64,000 nucleotides of DNA from CBDFKV01 sp965249035. Lineage in GTDB: Bacteria > Pseudomonadota > Gammaproteobacteria > Arenicellales > Poriferihabitantaceae. Shown here piece by piece: positions 1 through 8,955 of this stretch (positions within the stretch are counted from its first letter, which is position 1; each line of letters opens with the position of its first letter). The DNA lies in the NCBI GenBank assembly GCA_965249035.1, contig CBDFKV010000007.1:620001-684000 (forward strand), read 5' to 3'. The notes beneath the pieces were generated by a model. That model saw only the letters and a list, made by a program, of their open reading frames with translations. It was not told the origin of the DNA and did not search any database. A program made the translations under genes and the position numbers.

Positions 1-492
1 ATCGTATGCTGCTTGTAATTGCTGAGTGGCCGAGTTGTAATCAAGCGGTGTTATCACTTCACCACTAGCACCCATGCGCTCATCAACTTCAATGACTTGC
101 TGATAAACCATTTCTGGCAGCACGATATCCAGCGCAAATAATTCAGGCCGAGTTTGATAGCCAATCCGCAAAGCATCACCAAAGCCGCGTGTGATCAACA
201 ATGCTGTTGGTTCACCTTCGCGCTCAAGCAAGGCGTTGGTGGCTACTGTAGTGCCCATTTTTACCGCAGCGATCGACTTAGCGGGCAAGGGCTCATTTGC
301 CGTCACGCCCAGGAAATAACGGATACCTGCAATCGCAGCGTCTTTGTATTGCTCCGGGTTGACCGATAACAATTTGTGTGCTGCTAGCGAGCCATCGGGT
401 TTGCGCGCGACAACGTCAGTAAAAGTGCCCCCCCGATCAATCCAGAATTCCCATTTCCCATCATCTGCAACTTGATTCTTATTGCTATTCAT
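1..492 (-). CDS. 5-oxoprolinase / hydantoinase A family, N-terminal part (cut by window edge)
   Basis: Only the first 164 codons lie in the window; the frame is open to base 1. The N-terminus has the ATP-binding motif FWIDRGGTFTDVVAR at residues 16-30 and KMGTTVATNALLERE at 78-92, both typical of the hydantoinase A/oxoprolinase N-terminal domain. The FWIDRGGTFTDVVAR form is closest to the eukaryote-like, single-chain ATP-dependent 5-oxoprolinase, which hydrolyses 5-oxo-L-proline to glutamate. The ATG at 490-492 is 7 bases downstream of the end of the TRAP large permease gene, so it is probably the last gene or one of the last genes of the TRAP operon. A hydantoinase with a related substrate cannot be excluded, because the C-terminal domain is missing. 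Confidence 0.85.
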   Translation of the reverse strand, partial: MNSNKNQVADDGKWEFWIDRGGTFTDVVARKPDGSLAAHKLLSVNPEQYKDAAIAGIRYFLGVTANEPLPAKSIAAVKMGTTVATNALLEREGEPTALLITRGFGDALRIGYQTRPELFALDIVLPEMVYQQVIEVDERMGASGEVITPLDYNSATQQLQAAYD

Positions 493-499
493 CGTCTTA

Positions 500-1804
500 C
501 TAATTCGTCATTTTCATTGGCAACCAGGTTGCGATTTGAGGAAACACAGTCAACAAGATAATTGCTGCTAACAAGGTTAAGAAAAACGGTAAGGCATAGC
601 GGGCAATACTAAGGATATTTATTTTGGTTAAACCCTGTATAACGAACAGATTAAAACCCACCGGCGGTGTGATTTGCGACATTTCCACCACCAAGACCAC
701 ATAGATACCGAACCACAGCAAATCGATCCCACTACGCTCAATCATCGGCAAAACGATAGACGTAGTCAGCACCACAATTGAGATACCGTCCAGAAAGCAT
801 CCCATCAGCATAAAGAACAAAGTCAGAACCACTATTAACATCGTAGGCGACAGCCCCATTGCTGATATTTGTTCCGCTAAGAGCCTCGGCACACCCGTAA
901 AGCCCATTGCCAAACTCAAAAATGCCGCACCAGCGATGATAAAAATAATCATACAAGAAGTTCTGGTTGCGCCTAACAGGCTGTCTTTAAAAGTGGCAAA
1001 GCTTAGGTTGCCAGTCACCAGCGACAAAAATAAGGCACCAAATACACCCACCGCCGCCGCTTCGGTAGCGGTTGCCCAACCTGCATAAATAGAGCCCAGC
1101 ACAAAGATGATCAAACCAACCACAGGGAACAGCCGACGGGTCTGGTAGAGCTTTTGGATGAGTGGTAATTCGGGACTATCATCTTCGGGTAATTGATCAG
1201 CATTCAGCAGCGACCAAACAGCGGTATACCCCATAAATAACGTGACCAGCAATAAGCCTGGAATCACGCCGGCGATGAACAAGCGCGAAATTGACACTTC
1301 GGCCGACACCCCGTAGACAATCAAAATAATCGACGGCGGAATTAAAAAACCTAAGGTGCCAGAGCCAGCCAGCGTGCCGACCATCATCTGCACCGGATAA
1401 TTTCGCTTTTTCAATTCCGGGAAGGTCATCCGCCCAACCGTCGCAGCAGTCGCTGCCGAGGAACCAGATACCGCCGCAAAAATAGCGCAGCCCAATATAT
1501 TGACGTGCAATAAACGTCCAGGGACTTTATGCAACCAGGGCGCCAAACCATGAAATAAATCTTCAGAAAGCTTGGTTCGAAATAGAATCTCACCCATCCA
1601 GATAAATAAGGGCAAGGCTGCCAAGGTCCAAGTTGCGGTGGCGCCCCAAGTGGTTGACGCAAACAATAGGCCAATATTGTCATTGCCGTTGAGGCTTAAT
1701 GCGGTAAACGCGACTAGAAACAAACTAGCAGCCACCCAAAGTCCACCCAGCAATACGGTAAACAGTACCGCAGCAAGAATGATGATCAGATTCGCGACTT
1801 CCAT
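500..1804 (-). CDS. TRAP transporter large permease (DctM family)
   Basis: This 434-residue, very hydrophobic protein has the length and about 12 membrane segments expected for the DctM large subunit of tripartite ATP-independent periplasmic transporters. Recognisable stretches are GGRMTFPEL-like (here VGRMTFPELKKRNYP, about residues 122-136), GTLGFLIPPSI and EMSQITPPVGFNLFVIQG near the C-terminus; the last is diagnostic of DctM. It couples substrate import to a cation gradient, normally Na+. It follows the small permease gene by 4 bases and precedes the 5-oxoprolinase gene by 7 bases, so the three are almost certainly co-transcribed from the right. The family call is secure. The substrate is inferred from the neighbour only. 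Confidence 0.93.
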   Translation of the reverse strand: MEVANLIIILAAVLFTVLLGGLWVAASLFLVAFTALSLNGNDNIGLLFASTTWGATATWTLAALPLFIWMGEILFRTKLSEDLFHGLAPWLHKVPGRLLHVNILGCAIFAAVSGSSAATAATVGRMTFPELKKRNYPVQMMVGTLAGSGTLGFLIPPSIILIVYGVSAEVSISRLFIAGVIPGLLLVTLFMGYTAVWSLLNADQLPEDDSPELPLIQKLYQTRRLFPVVGLIIFVLGSIYAGWATATEAAAVGVFGALFLSLVTGNLSFATFKDSLLGATRTSCMIIFIIAGAAFLSLAMGFTGVPRLLAEQISAMGLSPTMLIVVLTLFFMLMGCFLDGISIVVLTTSIVLPMIERSGIDLLWFGIYVVLVVEMSQITPPVGFNLFVIQGLTKINILSIARYALPFFLTLLAAIILLTVFPQIATWLPMKMTN

Positions 1805-1808
1805 TAGC

Positions 1809-2306
1809 TTATTCTTCTAGCTCAACAAAGTCGGGAATCACGCCACGCAGCAAACTAAGCAAATCATCCAGCAAAGCGACAAACAGCAAGATCGCCCCAA
1901 GCGCCATTGGCAGCTGAGGGATCCACAGCGGAATAGCGATATAGCCCTGCGATAATTCCTTAAAAATCCACGACTCGTAAACCAGGTAGCAAAGGTGATA
2001 GGCACCAAACCCAGTGATGATGACGAATAGTAGTAAGACGATACCTAACAGCTTATTTTGCAGGGGCTTGTTAAGGAGGTGTATGAGCAGTGTTACGCGA
2101 ATATGCCCACCGTGGCGATAGGTGTACGCCAAGGCCAAAAACGAAGCGGCGGCTAATAAATAGCCGGTAAAGTCTTCAGTCGACGGGATAATAACGCCAA
2201 ACCAACGGCCAATGATCTGCGCCATCACGATCACGGTCATCAATACGATACAGGCGCCAGCAAGTATGCCAGCGCCTGTGTAGATATGATTCAGTGTCTT
2301 TTGCAT
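1809..2306 (-). CDS. TRAP transporter small permease (DctQ family)
   Basis: The 165-residue protein has four predicted membrane helices, with the pattern GRWFGVIIPSTEDFTGYLLAAASFLALAY in the first half and a hydrophobic C-terminal helix, as in DctQ small subunits. It forms the membrane complex with the DctM-type protein encoded 4 bases downstream. The solute-receptor gene lies 45 bases upstream on the same strand, giving the standard P-Q-M order. Sequence conservation in this subunit is low across the family, so the assignment leans on size, topology and position between the two other TRAP genes. Nothing in it indicates the substrate. Confidence 0.9.
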   Translation of the reverse strand: MQKTLNHIYTGAGILAGACIVLMTVIVMAQIIGRWFGVIIPSTEDFTGYLLAAASFLALAYTYRHGGHIRVTLLIHLLNKPLQNKLLGIVLLLFVIITGFGAYHLCYLVYESWIFKELSQGYIAIPLWIPQLPMALGAILLFVALLDDLLSLLRGVIPDFVELEE

Positions 2307-2351
2307 CGTTGATGCCTATCGTTCTTCTAGCGCGTGTCGTTTAAAACGTGG

Positions 2352-3326
2352 CTATTGATACGCACCCATGATTTCCTTACCCGCATCACCCGCTTCCTGC
2401 AGCCATTCATCAGACATAGTAACGCCGATCGCTTTTAGCTCAGATTTCAATTGATCACTCGGCTGAGACACATTGATGCCATTTTCCGCAAGTGTAGTGG
2501 TCTTGGCTTCGGTTTCGGCTTGCGCCATTTCCCATCCACGCGCTTCGGCGTCTGCAGCTGCTTCTTTGACCGCTTTTTGCTGACCGTCAGCTAGTCGTTT
2601 AAACGACTTATTGTTGACGATCACCATGTTCTTAGGAATCCAGGCCTGCGTATCCGTATAGTCGGTGACATAGTCCCACGACTGGCTGCTAACACCGGTG
2701 CTGGGCGATGTGACCATCGCGTCGATGATGCCGGTTGAAAAAGCTTGCGGAATCTCAGGGGTTTGTACCGTTGTCGGCGTTGCCTTTAATAGAATCGCCA
2801 ACCGCGATGTGGTTGGGCTATACGCGCGCATCTTCAGACCTTCCAAATCAGCGACTGCGCCAATTGGCTTTTGGGTATAAAACCCTTGTGGTGGCCACGG
2901 AACGGCAAACAAGAGCATCATACCGTCTTTCTCAAGTGCCGCTTCGACGCTAGCACGAGAGGCATCCCACAGCTTTTTGGCGCTCTCAAAATCAGAGGCT
3001 AGAAAGGGAATGTTATCCGCTTTAAAAATGGGATTGTCATTACCCAAGAGGCCCATAAACATTTCACCAATAGGCACTTGCCCACTGCGTACAGCACGAT
3101 GAATTTCCGGGTGTTTAATTAACGAAGCGCCAGAATGGACGACGATATTTAATTCGCCTTCGGTCGCTTTATTCACATCTTCAGCAAACTGACGAACATT
3201 TTGAGTGTGGTGCACACCATCGCCATACGGCGTCGGCATATCCCATTTAGTTTCTGCATAGCTAACATTAGCCAACAAGCCAGCACTGGCTAGCCCTACC
3301 AATAACGGTTTTACGAGGTTCATCAC
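2352..3326 (-). CDS. TRAP transporter solute-binding protein (DctP family)
   Basis: The 324-residue protein begins with a Sec signal peptide (MMNLVKPLLVGLASAGLLANVSYA, probable cleavage after A24), followed by a DctP-type fold. R167 in LEGLKMRAYS is the position where TRAP receptors usually hold the substrate carboxylate by a salt bridge. GIIDAMVTSPSTG and WIPKNMVIVNNKSF are further family landmarks. An AGAAGGAGATCGTG ribosome-binding region precedes the ATG. It is the first gene of a P-Q-M-oxoprolinase cluster. TRAP receptors binding pyroglutamate are known in Bordetella (DctP6/DctP7), so 5-oxoproline is a reasonable candidate ligand here, but that is inference from context. Confidence 0.93.
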   Translation of the reverse strand: MMNLVKPLLVGLASAGLLANVSYAETKWDMPTPYGDGVHHTQNVRQFAEDVNKATEGELNIVVHSGASLIKHPEIHRAVRSGQVPIGEMFMGLLGNDNPIFKADNIPFLASDFESAKKLWDASRASVEAALEKDGMMLLFAVPWPPQGFYTQKPIGAVADLEGLKMRAYSPTTSRLAILLKATPTTVQTPEIPQAFSTGIIDAMVTSPSTGVSSQSWDYVTDYTDTQAWIPKNMVIVNNKSFKRLADGQQKAVKEAAADAEARGWEMAQAETEAKTTTLAENGINVSQPSDQLKSELKAIGVTMSDEWLQEAGDAGKEIMGAYQ

Positions 3327-3589
3327 GATCTCCTTCTGTGGTGGTTGATATGTTTTATATGTAATTTATAGATAAATCATAATTGATACGCTGTACAATT
3401 GCAAGCAACTGCATTGAAAGTGCCGCGAAGTTATTCCATTTCACTATTAACTACAGCAAGCTTGTTAGTCAAATTAGCTAAATTTCTCTAATCACCAGCA
3501 TTGGCATTGCCCCGCACAGTCTGATCTAATCAGCAATCATCTCGACTGGTTAAGAGCAGTCGCAAACTGCCAGTCATTATCTGAGAGAT

Positions 3590-4492
3590 ATGCGCCCTAA
3601 ATCGCCCCAAGCGCTTCCTGTCGACACCACACTGCAAGGGATTTTTGCAACCATTGCAGCGACACTACTATTCTCCTGCCAAGATGTCATCACCAAGCAT
3701 TTGACCGCATCAGTGCCCATTCCGCAGATCATCTTGATCCGGTTTTTCTTTTTTAGCCTGTTTGCCCTCGCCTTTGCTCACCACCGAATTGGCATTAAGA
3801 CAGCGTTTCAATCAAAACGACTGATGCTACAAATTGTAAGAGGGATTCTTATTGTGTTTGAAGTGGGCATTTTTGCGGCCGCACTCAACCGCCTTGGCGT
3901 CGCCGAGACGCACTCCTTGTTTGCCACTTTCCCTTTAATCATTACCGCTCTATCCGGCCTATTATTGGGGGAACGAGTCAGTGCGCAGCGCTGGTTCGCT
4001 GTTTTCTTAGGGTTTGTCGGCACGCTGATTATCTTAAAACCGGGCCTGGACCTACTGAATACAGGCTCCATGCTGGCTTTGATTTCCGCATTGATGTTTG
4101 CCCTGTACAACTTGATCACGCGCAAAGTCTCAGCGCACGACCCGTTTGAAACGTCTCTGCTTTACTTCGGCGTCGTCGGCTTGGTGTTGTCTGCAGTAGT
4201 TGCTCCATTTGTCTGGCAACCGATGAGTGGAAACTCAATCGCCTGGTTATCAGTATTAACCATCAGCGGTATTTCTGGTCACCTGCTGTTGATCAAAGCG
4301 CTAGAACTTACTCCGGCAGTCATCCTGCAACCGTTTAATTACTTCCCCTTGATTTGGGCGATACCACTGGGTTATTTGATTTACCAAGAAGTGCTCAGCC
4401 CCTCTACCCTGGCTGGCGCTGCTCTGATCGTCGCCAGTGGTGGCTATATTGCGTGGCGAGAGTACCGTCGCGCTGGCGTTAAACTGGGTTAA
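3590..4492 (+). CDS. DMT-superfamily EamA transporter
   Basis: A 300-residue integral membrane protein with two tandem EamA repeats of about five helices each: residues about 12-148, ending GLLLGERVSAQRWFAVFLGFVGTLIILKPG, and about 160-290, ending YQEVLSPSTLAGAALIVASGGYIAWRE. The GE(R/x)VS...GF.G..L...P signature closing the first half is typical of the drug/metabolite transporter superfamily. These are usually exporters of small metabolites or amino acids; no substrate can be read from the sequence. It is divergent from the TRAP operon (263 bases between starts) and convergent with the iron ABC operon, only 11 bases apart, so it is probably a single-gene unit. Confidence 0.9.
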   Translation: MRPKSPQALPVDTTLQGIFATIAATLLFSCQDVITKHLTASVPIPQIILIRFFFFSLFALAFAHHRIGIKTAFQSKRLMLQIVRGILIVFEVGIFAAALNRLGVAETHSLFATFPLIITALSGLLLGERVSAQRWFAVFLGFVGTLIILKPGLDLLNTGSMLALISALMFALYNLITRKVSAHDPFETSLLYFGVVGLVLSAVVAPFVWQPMSGNSIAWLSVLTISGISGHLLLIKALELTPAVILQPFNYFPLIWAIPLGYLIYQEVLSPSTLAGAALIVASGGYIAWREYRRAGVKLG

Positions 4493-4503
4493 CAAGCGCT
4501 AGC

Positions 4504-5571
4504 TTATCTGGCTGCGCTTGTATCGGCAAATACCACCAGATGATCGAGATCGATCGCAACATCCAACACAGCTAATACTTCATGGCGCTGATGTGAATGC
4601 ATCATGGAATACAAGCGATCGCCGCTGGCAAGCTCTAAGGTATACAGATAATTAGAGCCTCTAAACTGCCGATCGACAATTTTTGCTTGAAACGAGCCGC
4701 CAGGATCATGACGAATATCATCAGGCCGAACCAACACCTGAACTGCCCGACCACCCGATTTTGGCGCAATATGGGTAACGATTGTGCCAGTAAGCACACC
4801 TAGTTCCGTATCGACCGAACCATCGGCTTGCAACACCCCGGGTAAAAACACACCATTGCCAATAAACTCCGCTACAAACGGTGTTGCCGGACGATGATAA
4901 AGTTCGTAGGCATTATCCCATTGAACCATGTGGCCATTGTTTAGCAAACCCACTCTCTCGCCAAATGCAAAGGCATCGGTTTGATCATGGGTCACCAATA
5001 AACTACTGGTGCCGGTATCGCGCAGTAATTGCCGAACTTCCTTGACCAGGCGCTCACGCAAACTTAAATCCAGGCTGGAAAAAGCTTCGTCCATCAGCAA
5101 TAAACGTGGCTCGGGTGCCAGTGCTCTCGCCAATGCAACGCGTTGCTGTTGCCCACCTGACAACTCATGTGGATAGGCATTCGCACAATGACTAAGGCCA
5201 ACCCGCTCCAGCATGCCCAAAGCTTTCGCATATCGCGCCTTTTTAGGCAAGTGCTCAATCCCGGCATAGACGTTGCGCAGTACTGTTTGATGTGGAAACA
5301 AAGCATGATCCTGAAATACCATCCCCAGACCGCGTTGCTCGGGTGGCACGGTTTTATGATTGCTAGAAATCGTCGTACCGCTGATATCAATTCGCCCTTG
5401 TTGCAGCGTTTGAAAGCCAGCGATGGCCCGCAGCAAAGTGGTTTTCCCAGAGCCACTCGGCCCTAGTAAACATGCCAGCTCACCTTCTCGTAGCTCCAGT
5501 GATACGCCTTTAATGATGTCTTCATCACCATAGCCGCAATAAATTTGGTCAACAACTAAAAGGGGTTTCAT
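4504..5571 (-). CDS. fbpC: Fe3+ ABC transporter ATP-binding protein (FbpC type)
   Basis: The 355-residue ATPase has a complete nucleotide-binding domain: Walker A GPSGSGKTT at 37-45, Q-loop at VFQDHALFPH (86-95), signature LSGGQQQR at 137-144, Walker B LLLMDE at 157-162 and the switch histidine in LLVTHDQTDA. A C-terminal TOBE-like extension follows (about 240-350), as in the CUT/FbpC/PotA group. It powers the permease encoded 17 bases upstream (start at 7256), with a periplasmic iron-binding protein gene before that, so the order is A-B-C. Iron specificity is inferred from the binding protein and the fused permease. The last residues meet the EamA gene tail to tail. Confidence 0.9.
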   Translation of the reverse strand: MKPLLVVDQIYCGYGDEDIIKGVSLELREGELACLLGPSGSGKTTLLRAIAGFQTLQQGRIDISGTTISSNHKTVPPEQRGLGMVFQDHALFPHQTVLRNVYAGIEHLPKKARYAKALGMLERVGLSHCANAYPHELSGGQQQRVALARALAPEPRLLLMDEAFSSLDLSLRERLVKEVRQLLRDTGTSSLLVTHDQTDAFAFGERVGLLNNGHMVQWDNAYELYHRPATPFVAEFIGNGVFLPGVLQADGSVDTELGVLTGTIVTHIAPKSGGRAVQVLVRPDDIRHDPGGSFQAKIVDRQFRGSNYLYTLELASGDRLYSMMHSHQRHEVLAVLDVAIDLDHLVVFADTSAAR

Positions 5572-5588
5572 TTGATTTTGGGGTTTAC

Positions 5589-7256
5589 TCAGCGCATCGC
5601 GCGGGTCAGCAATACCACCGGCAGTAAGCCGGATAGAACTATAATCAATGCACTCAGCGCAGCCTCACCCAACATTTCATTGGAAGCAAACTGATATAAA
5701 TAAGTAGCCAGCGTTTCAAAATTGAAGGGCCGCAGCAGTAAGGTCGCGGGTAACTCTTTCATGCTGTCTACAAAGACCACCAAAGCCGCCGTCAACAAGC
5801 CATTTTTCAGCAGTGGCAAGTGGAGCTGGAACAATATTCGCAGAGGACGATAGCCTAAAGTACGCGCAGCCAGGTCCATTGATTCCGGGATTTTACTGTA
5901 ACTGCTTTGCAAAGCACCAATCGACATAGCAGAAAAACGCACGGCATACGCAAACACCAAAGCCACGATCGTGCCGCTAAAGATCAAGCCGCTAGAAAAT
6001 CCAAACCAGTCACGCATCCACGCGTCAATACGGTTATCGATAGCCGCCAGTGGGATCAATACTCCGATAGCCAACACTGCCCCAGGAACTGCATAACCCA
6101 GTGATGCCAGCCGCGTCGAAACGTTCATGGCTTTAGAAGGATAACGGCGCTGGGAATAGGTCAGTAACAGAGCAATACCCACCACGGTCAATGCTGCCAA
6201 TGTTGAAAGCATCAAACTATTCAGCGCGTATTGCCGAAATTCTGGCGTCCAAGAAACATCAAAATACAGCCAGCTGAAATGTAGTAATAGCGCCAGTGGC
6301 AGAACAAAACCCAGCAATACGGGCGTGATGCACAGTGACGAAGCAACCAACCCTTTCCAGCCGTTTAACGACTCAAAATGATCGGTCTGATTAGACTGTT
6401 GTGGCTGATAGAAGCGCTGTTTGCGACGACTAAACACCTCAAGTGATAGTAGTAATAATACAAACACCAGCATAGTCACCGCAATCTGTGCGGCACCGCC
6501 TAAATTGCCCATTCCCAGCCATACATCATACAAACCTGCGGTTAGCGTTTTGATCGCAAAATAGTCCACCGTACCGAAATCATTCAGCGTCTCCATCAAC
6601 GCCAATGCAACCCCTATCGCAATCGCAGGGCGCGCAATCGGCAATGATACTGACCACAGCGTTTGCCAGCGACCCCGGCCCAGTATCCGACTGACATCCA
6701 GCAAATGGGATGATTGATCGTTAAATGCCGCACGCGCCAATAAGTAAACATAGGGGTATAACACCAAACTCATCAATACCATCGCGCCACCGATACTGCG
6801 TACCTCAGGAAACCAATATTGATTAGCCAAGGTCCAACCCCCTAAAGCGCGTACGCCGGTTTGGACCGGGCCGGCAAATTCCAGAAAATCGGTGTACAAA
6901 TAGGCGATCACATAGGCAGGCATCGCCAACGGCAATAACAATAACCATTCCAACACCCGACTCAATGGGAACCGAAAATGCGTCACCATATAAGCAGTAC
7001 TGACCCCAATCAACAGCACGCCTAAGCCAACACCTAGCATCAATAATAAGGTGTCACGGAGGTAGTCAAATAGGACCGTCGACCATAAATGCGGCCAGAT
7101 GTTATCTTCCGGGAACAAAGCCAACACCACAATGGTGGCAATGGGCAAGAGCATGAACCCGGCAATGACCATGCTCACCACCTCCCAACTACTAGGTAGT
7201 GGCCGTTTGAGTCGAGTAATTAGCGTCGGTGATGGCACGGCGTGGCTAGCTGACAA
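5589..7256 (-). CDS. fbpB: Fe3+ ABC transporter permease, two-domain (FbpB type)
   Basis: At 555 residues this is a tandem permease with two binding-protein-dependent transport modules, each with about six membrane helices. The cytoplasmic EAA-like loops are around residues 185-215 (LDVSRILGRGRWQTLWSVSLPIARPAIA) and 460-490 (SMDLAARTLGYRPLRILFQLHLPLLKNGL). This fused architecture is characteristic of FbpB/SfuB/FutB ferric-iron permeases, which serve as the complete membrane channel with a homodimeric ATPase. It lies between the iron-binding protein gene (25 bases upstream) and the ATPase gene (17 bases downstream). The family call is secure; related fused permeases for thiamine or phosphonates exist but pair with different binding proteins. 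Confidence 0.9.
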   Translation of the reverse strand: MSASHAVPSPTLITRLKRPLPSSWEVVSMVIAGFMLLPIATIVVLALFPEDNIWPHLWSTVLFDYLRDTLLLMLGVGLGVLLIGVSTAYMVTHFRFPLSRVLEWLLLLPLAMPAYVIAYLYTDFLEFAGPVQTGVRALGGWTLANQYWFPEVRSIGGAMVLMSLVLYPYVYLLARAAFNDQSSHLLDVSRILGRGRWQTLWSVSLPIARPAIAIGVALALMETLNDFGTVDYFAIKTLTAGLYDVWLGMGNLGGAAQIAVTMLVFVLLLLSLEVFSRRKQRFYQPQQSNQTDHFESLNGWKGLVASSLCITPVLLGFVLPLALLLHFSWLYFDVSWTPEFRQYALNSLMLSTLAALTVVGIALLLTYSQRRYPSKAMNVSTRLASLGYAVPGAVLAIGVLIPLAAIDNRIDAWMRDWFGFSSGLIFSGTIVALVFAYAVRFSAMSIGALQSSYSKIPESMDLAARTLGYRPLRILFQLHLPLLKNGLLTAALVVFVDSMKELPATLLLRPFNFETLATYLYQFASNEMLGEAALSALIIVLSGLLPVVLLTRAMR

Positions 7257-7281
7257 ACCCGGCGTCTAGTGTTGTAAACAG

Positions 7282-8310
7282 CTAATTATCATAACCAACC
7301 CGATCCATCATTTGAATGGCGGCCGCACGTTGGGCAGCGATTTCAGATAAGTGGCCGTTATCCTGCTTGAATGTGCCCCAGGTTTTAAGTTGCTCGCTCC
7401 ATTCGGTATCTGCGACGACGGGATATTCGCCATTGATCTGGCTAAACTGCGACTGCCCCTGGGCGCTCACTAAAAAGCGCATCAGCTCAAGCGCCTCTGC
7501 TCGACGCTTGGCATGTTTGGTCATCGCCATGCCACTGATGTTCATGTGCGTGCCGCGGTCTTCCTGATTGGGAAACACCAAGTCGACTGAATTTGCCCAA
7601 GGCGCCTGCTCAGCATCTGCCAACATCTTATGCATATAATAGTGGTTGATCACCGCCACATCACATTCGCCTTGGTAAATCGCCTTAACCTGAGCACGAT
7701 CGTTGCCTTGCGGTGTGCGCGCCAAATTTACCTTCACGCCCGCTAACCATTGCTCGGCTGCTTCATCGCCGAGATTAACGATCATGGACCCCAGCAACGC
7801 AATCATATACGGATGTTTTCCGGAACGCGTGCATACCCTGCCTTTCAGCTCCGGGTTAGCCAAGTCTTCATAACTTACGATACTGTTAGCCGCTACGCGT
7901 TCCTTTGACACCGCCAATACACGCGCTCTCGCTGTCAACCCGAACCAGCTACCATCGGTGTCCTTAAGCGCCGTAGGAATGGCCCCCAGCGCAGGCAAAT
8001 CAGTGACTGACTGAAGTAAGTCAGCCTGATTAAGATCCGTTAAGCGGCCAATATCAGTGGTCAAAATTAGATCGGCAGGGGTATTGCGCCCTTCCCGCTT
8101 CAAGCGTTCGAGCAAACCTTTCTCTGCGTGTACCACATTGACTTCAATTCCGGTTTGTTGAGTAAATTGCTCAAACAAGGGATTAATTAGCACAGGCTTA
8201 CGATAGGAGTAGACGTTAACCTCATTCGCAGCCAAGGCAGGTCGCAGCCCGATGATCGTAGACAACAATACCAAGGCTGTAACGAACCAGGATTTTCCGG
8301 TTGGGTTCAT
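7282..8310 (-). CDS. fbpA: Periplasmic Fe3+-binding protein (FbpA/FutA type)
   Basis: The 342-residue protein has a cleavable signal peptide (hydrophobic core FVTALVLLSTIIG, probable cut after ALA at 25-27) and then the ferric-binding-protein fold beginning NEVNVYSYRKPVLINPLFEQF. VINHYYMHKM provides the paired tyrosines that coordinate Fe3+ in FbpA/FutA1 proteins, and TPADLILTTDIGRL is a conserved hinge segment. It delivers iron to the permease/ATPase pair encoded just downstream. As first gene of the operon it has an upstream region of about 300 bases containing a weak Fur-box-like sequence. Confidence in an iron-type binding protein is high; the exact iron ligand (free Fe3+ or citrate complex) is not visible. 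Confidence 0.9.
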   Translation of the reverse strand: MNPTGKSWFVTALVLLSTIIGLRPALAANEVNVYSYRKPVLINPLFEQFTQQTGIEVNVVHAEKGLLERLKREGRNTPADLILTTDIGRLTDLNQADLLQSVTDLPALGAIPTALKDTDGSWFGLTARARVLAVSKERVAANSIVSYEDLANPELKGRVCTRSGKHPYMIALLGSMIVNLGDEAAEQWLAGVKVNLARTPQGNDRAQVKAIYQGECDVAVINHYYMHKMLADAEQAPWANSVDLVFPNQEDRGTHMNISGMAMTKHAKRRAEALELMRFLVSAQGQSQFSQINGEYPVVADTEWSEQLKTWGTFKQDNGHLSEIAAQRAAAIQMMDRVGYDN

Positions 8311-8629
8311 ACTAAATCAACAAAAATTGTAATGAAGACCGGAATATATCGAACCTCAGCCTATATGTAAACAATAACCATTCGTATTTAAATCGTAGCA
8401 ATCATCAGATTCTCAATGGCTAGCCGACACTGGTCCATCTAAGGCACAACCCAGCTACGCCAGGCAAGAATTTGACTATTGCTGCCCAAGGTTTCTGATT
8501 GATTTGAATATTTATCCCACTTTACTTTATGGTACGATCCAAGCGCTTGAGCAGAGCTCAGCAATGGTTTAGGAATGGGCTTTTTGATGGCCCACCTTTT
8601 AACGAGCAGTTAAATTTATGGAGAACACA
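8311..8629. other. Intergenic region between fbpA and the small glycine-rich gene
   Basis: The region of about 320 bases separates two divergent genes. The left part (to about 8400) is AT-rich and probably holds the iron-operon promoter. The right part holds the 5' region of the small gene: a TTGAAT-like -35 at 8504-8509 without a convincing -10 at 17 bases, and a short hairpin TGGGC-N9-GCCCA at about 8576-8594 a little upstream of the start. I see no reading frame worth calling and no recognisable riboswitch. Confidence 0.5.
8368..8390 (-). promoter_or_regulatory. Possible Fur box upstream of the iron ABC operon
   Basis: The plus-strand core CAATAACCATTCGTA (8372-8386) matches the Fur 7-1-7 consensus TGATAATnATTATCA at 8 of 14 defined positions, with the central ATAA-C-C-ATT run best conserved. 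It is 62-76 bases upstream of the fbpA ATG, a normal position for iron repression. The match is imperfect and the region is AT-rich, so chance is possible; the biological context is what makes it worth listing. Confidence 0.4.
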
Positions 8630-8896
8630 ATGGAATTATTACCTCTTATTATCCAGCTACTCAGTGGTGCACTGGGCGGCAATGTGGTGGGCAAGTTGTT
8701 GAGCAACTTGAGCCTTGGCACACTTGGCAACTCGATTGCTGGCATCTTGGGCGGCGGAATAGGCGCACAACTATTGGGACTGGGCGCTGGCGGAATGGAC
8801 GTGGCAGGCATTGTCAGCTCAATCGCTGGCGGCGGTGTCGGTGGCGGCATCTTAATGGCTGTCATTGGCCTGATCAAAAAAGTATTAGGAAAATAA
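8630..8896 (+). CDS. Small glycine-rich hydrophobic protein of unknown function
   Basis: The preferred ATG at 8630 is preceded by GGAGA at 8620-8624 (5-base spacing); a start at 8618 would add four residues but lacks a ribosome-binding site. The 88-residue product is almost entirely Gly, Leu, Ile, Val and Ala with many GxxxG and GGG runs (for example SIAGILGGGIGAQLLGLGAGG) and ends in a short cationic tail, IKKVLGK. At least two amphipathic or membrane-spanning segments are likely. There are no cysteines and no signal-peptide cleavage site. The gene is monocistronic, closed by a strong terminator at 8956-8982. I do not recognise a characterised family; a small membrane or pore-forming peptide is possible, but function is unknown. 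Confidence 0.7.
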   Translation: MELLPLIIQLLSGALGGNVVGKLLSNLSLGTLGNSIAGILGGGIGAQLLGLGAGGMDVAGIVSSIAGGGVGGGILMAVIGLIKKVLGK

Positions 8897-8955
8897 ATCG
8901 CACGCGATTCACGCGTTGAACAGACGTACGAATTTCTGCTACTAATGCTATATAT

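Noticed and set aside
8599..8877. 92-codon minus-strand frame (Pro/Ser/Ala-rich) opposite the glycine-rich gene
   Set aside because: It is the mirror of Gly/Leu-rich codons, lacks a ribosome-binding site, and the plus-strand frame has a clear start signal and terminator.
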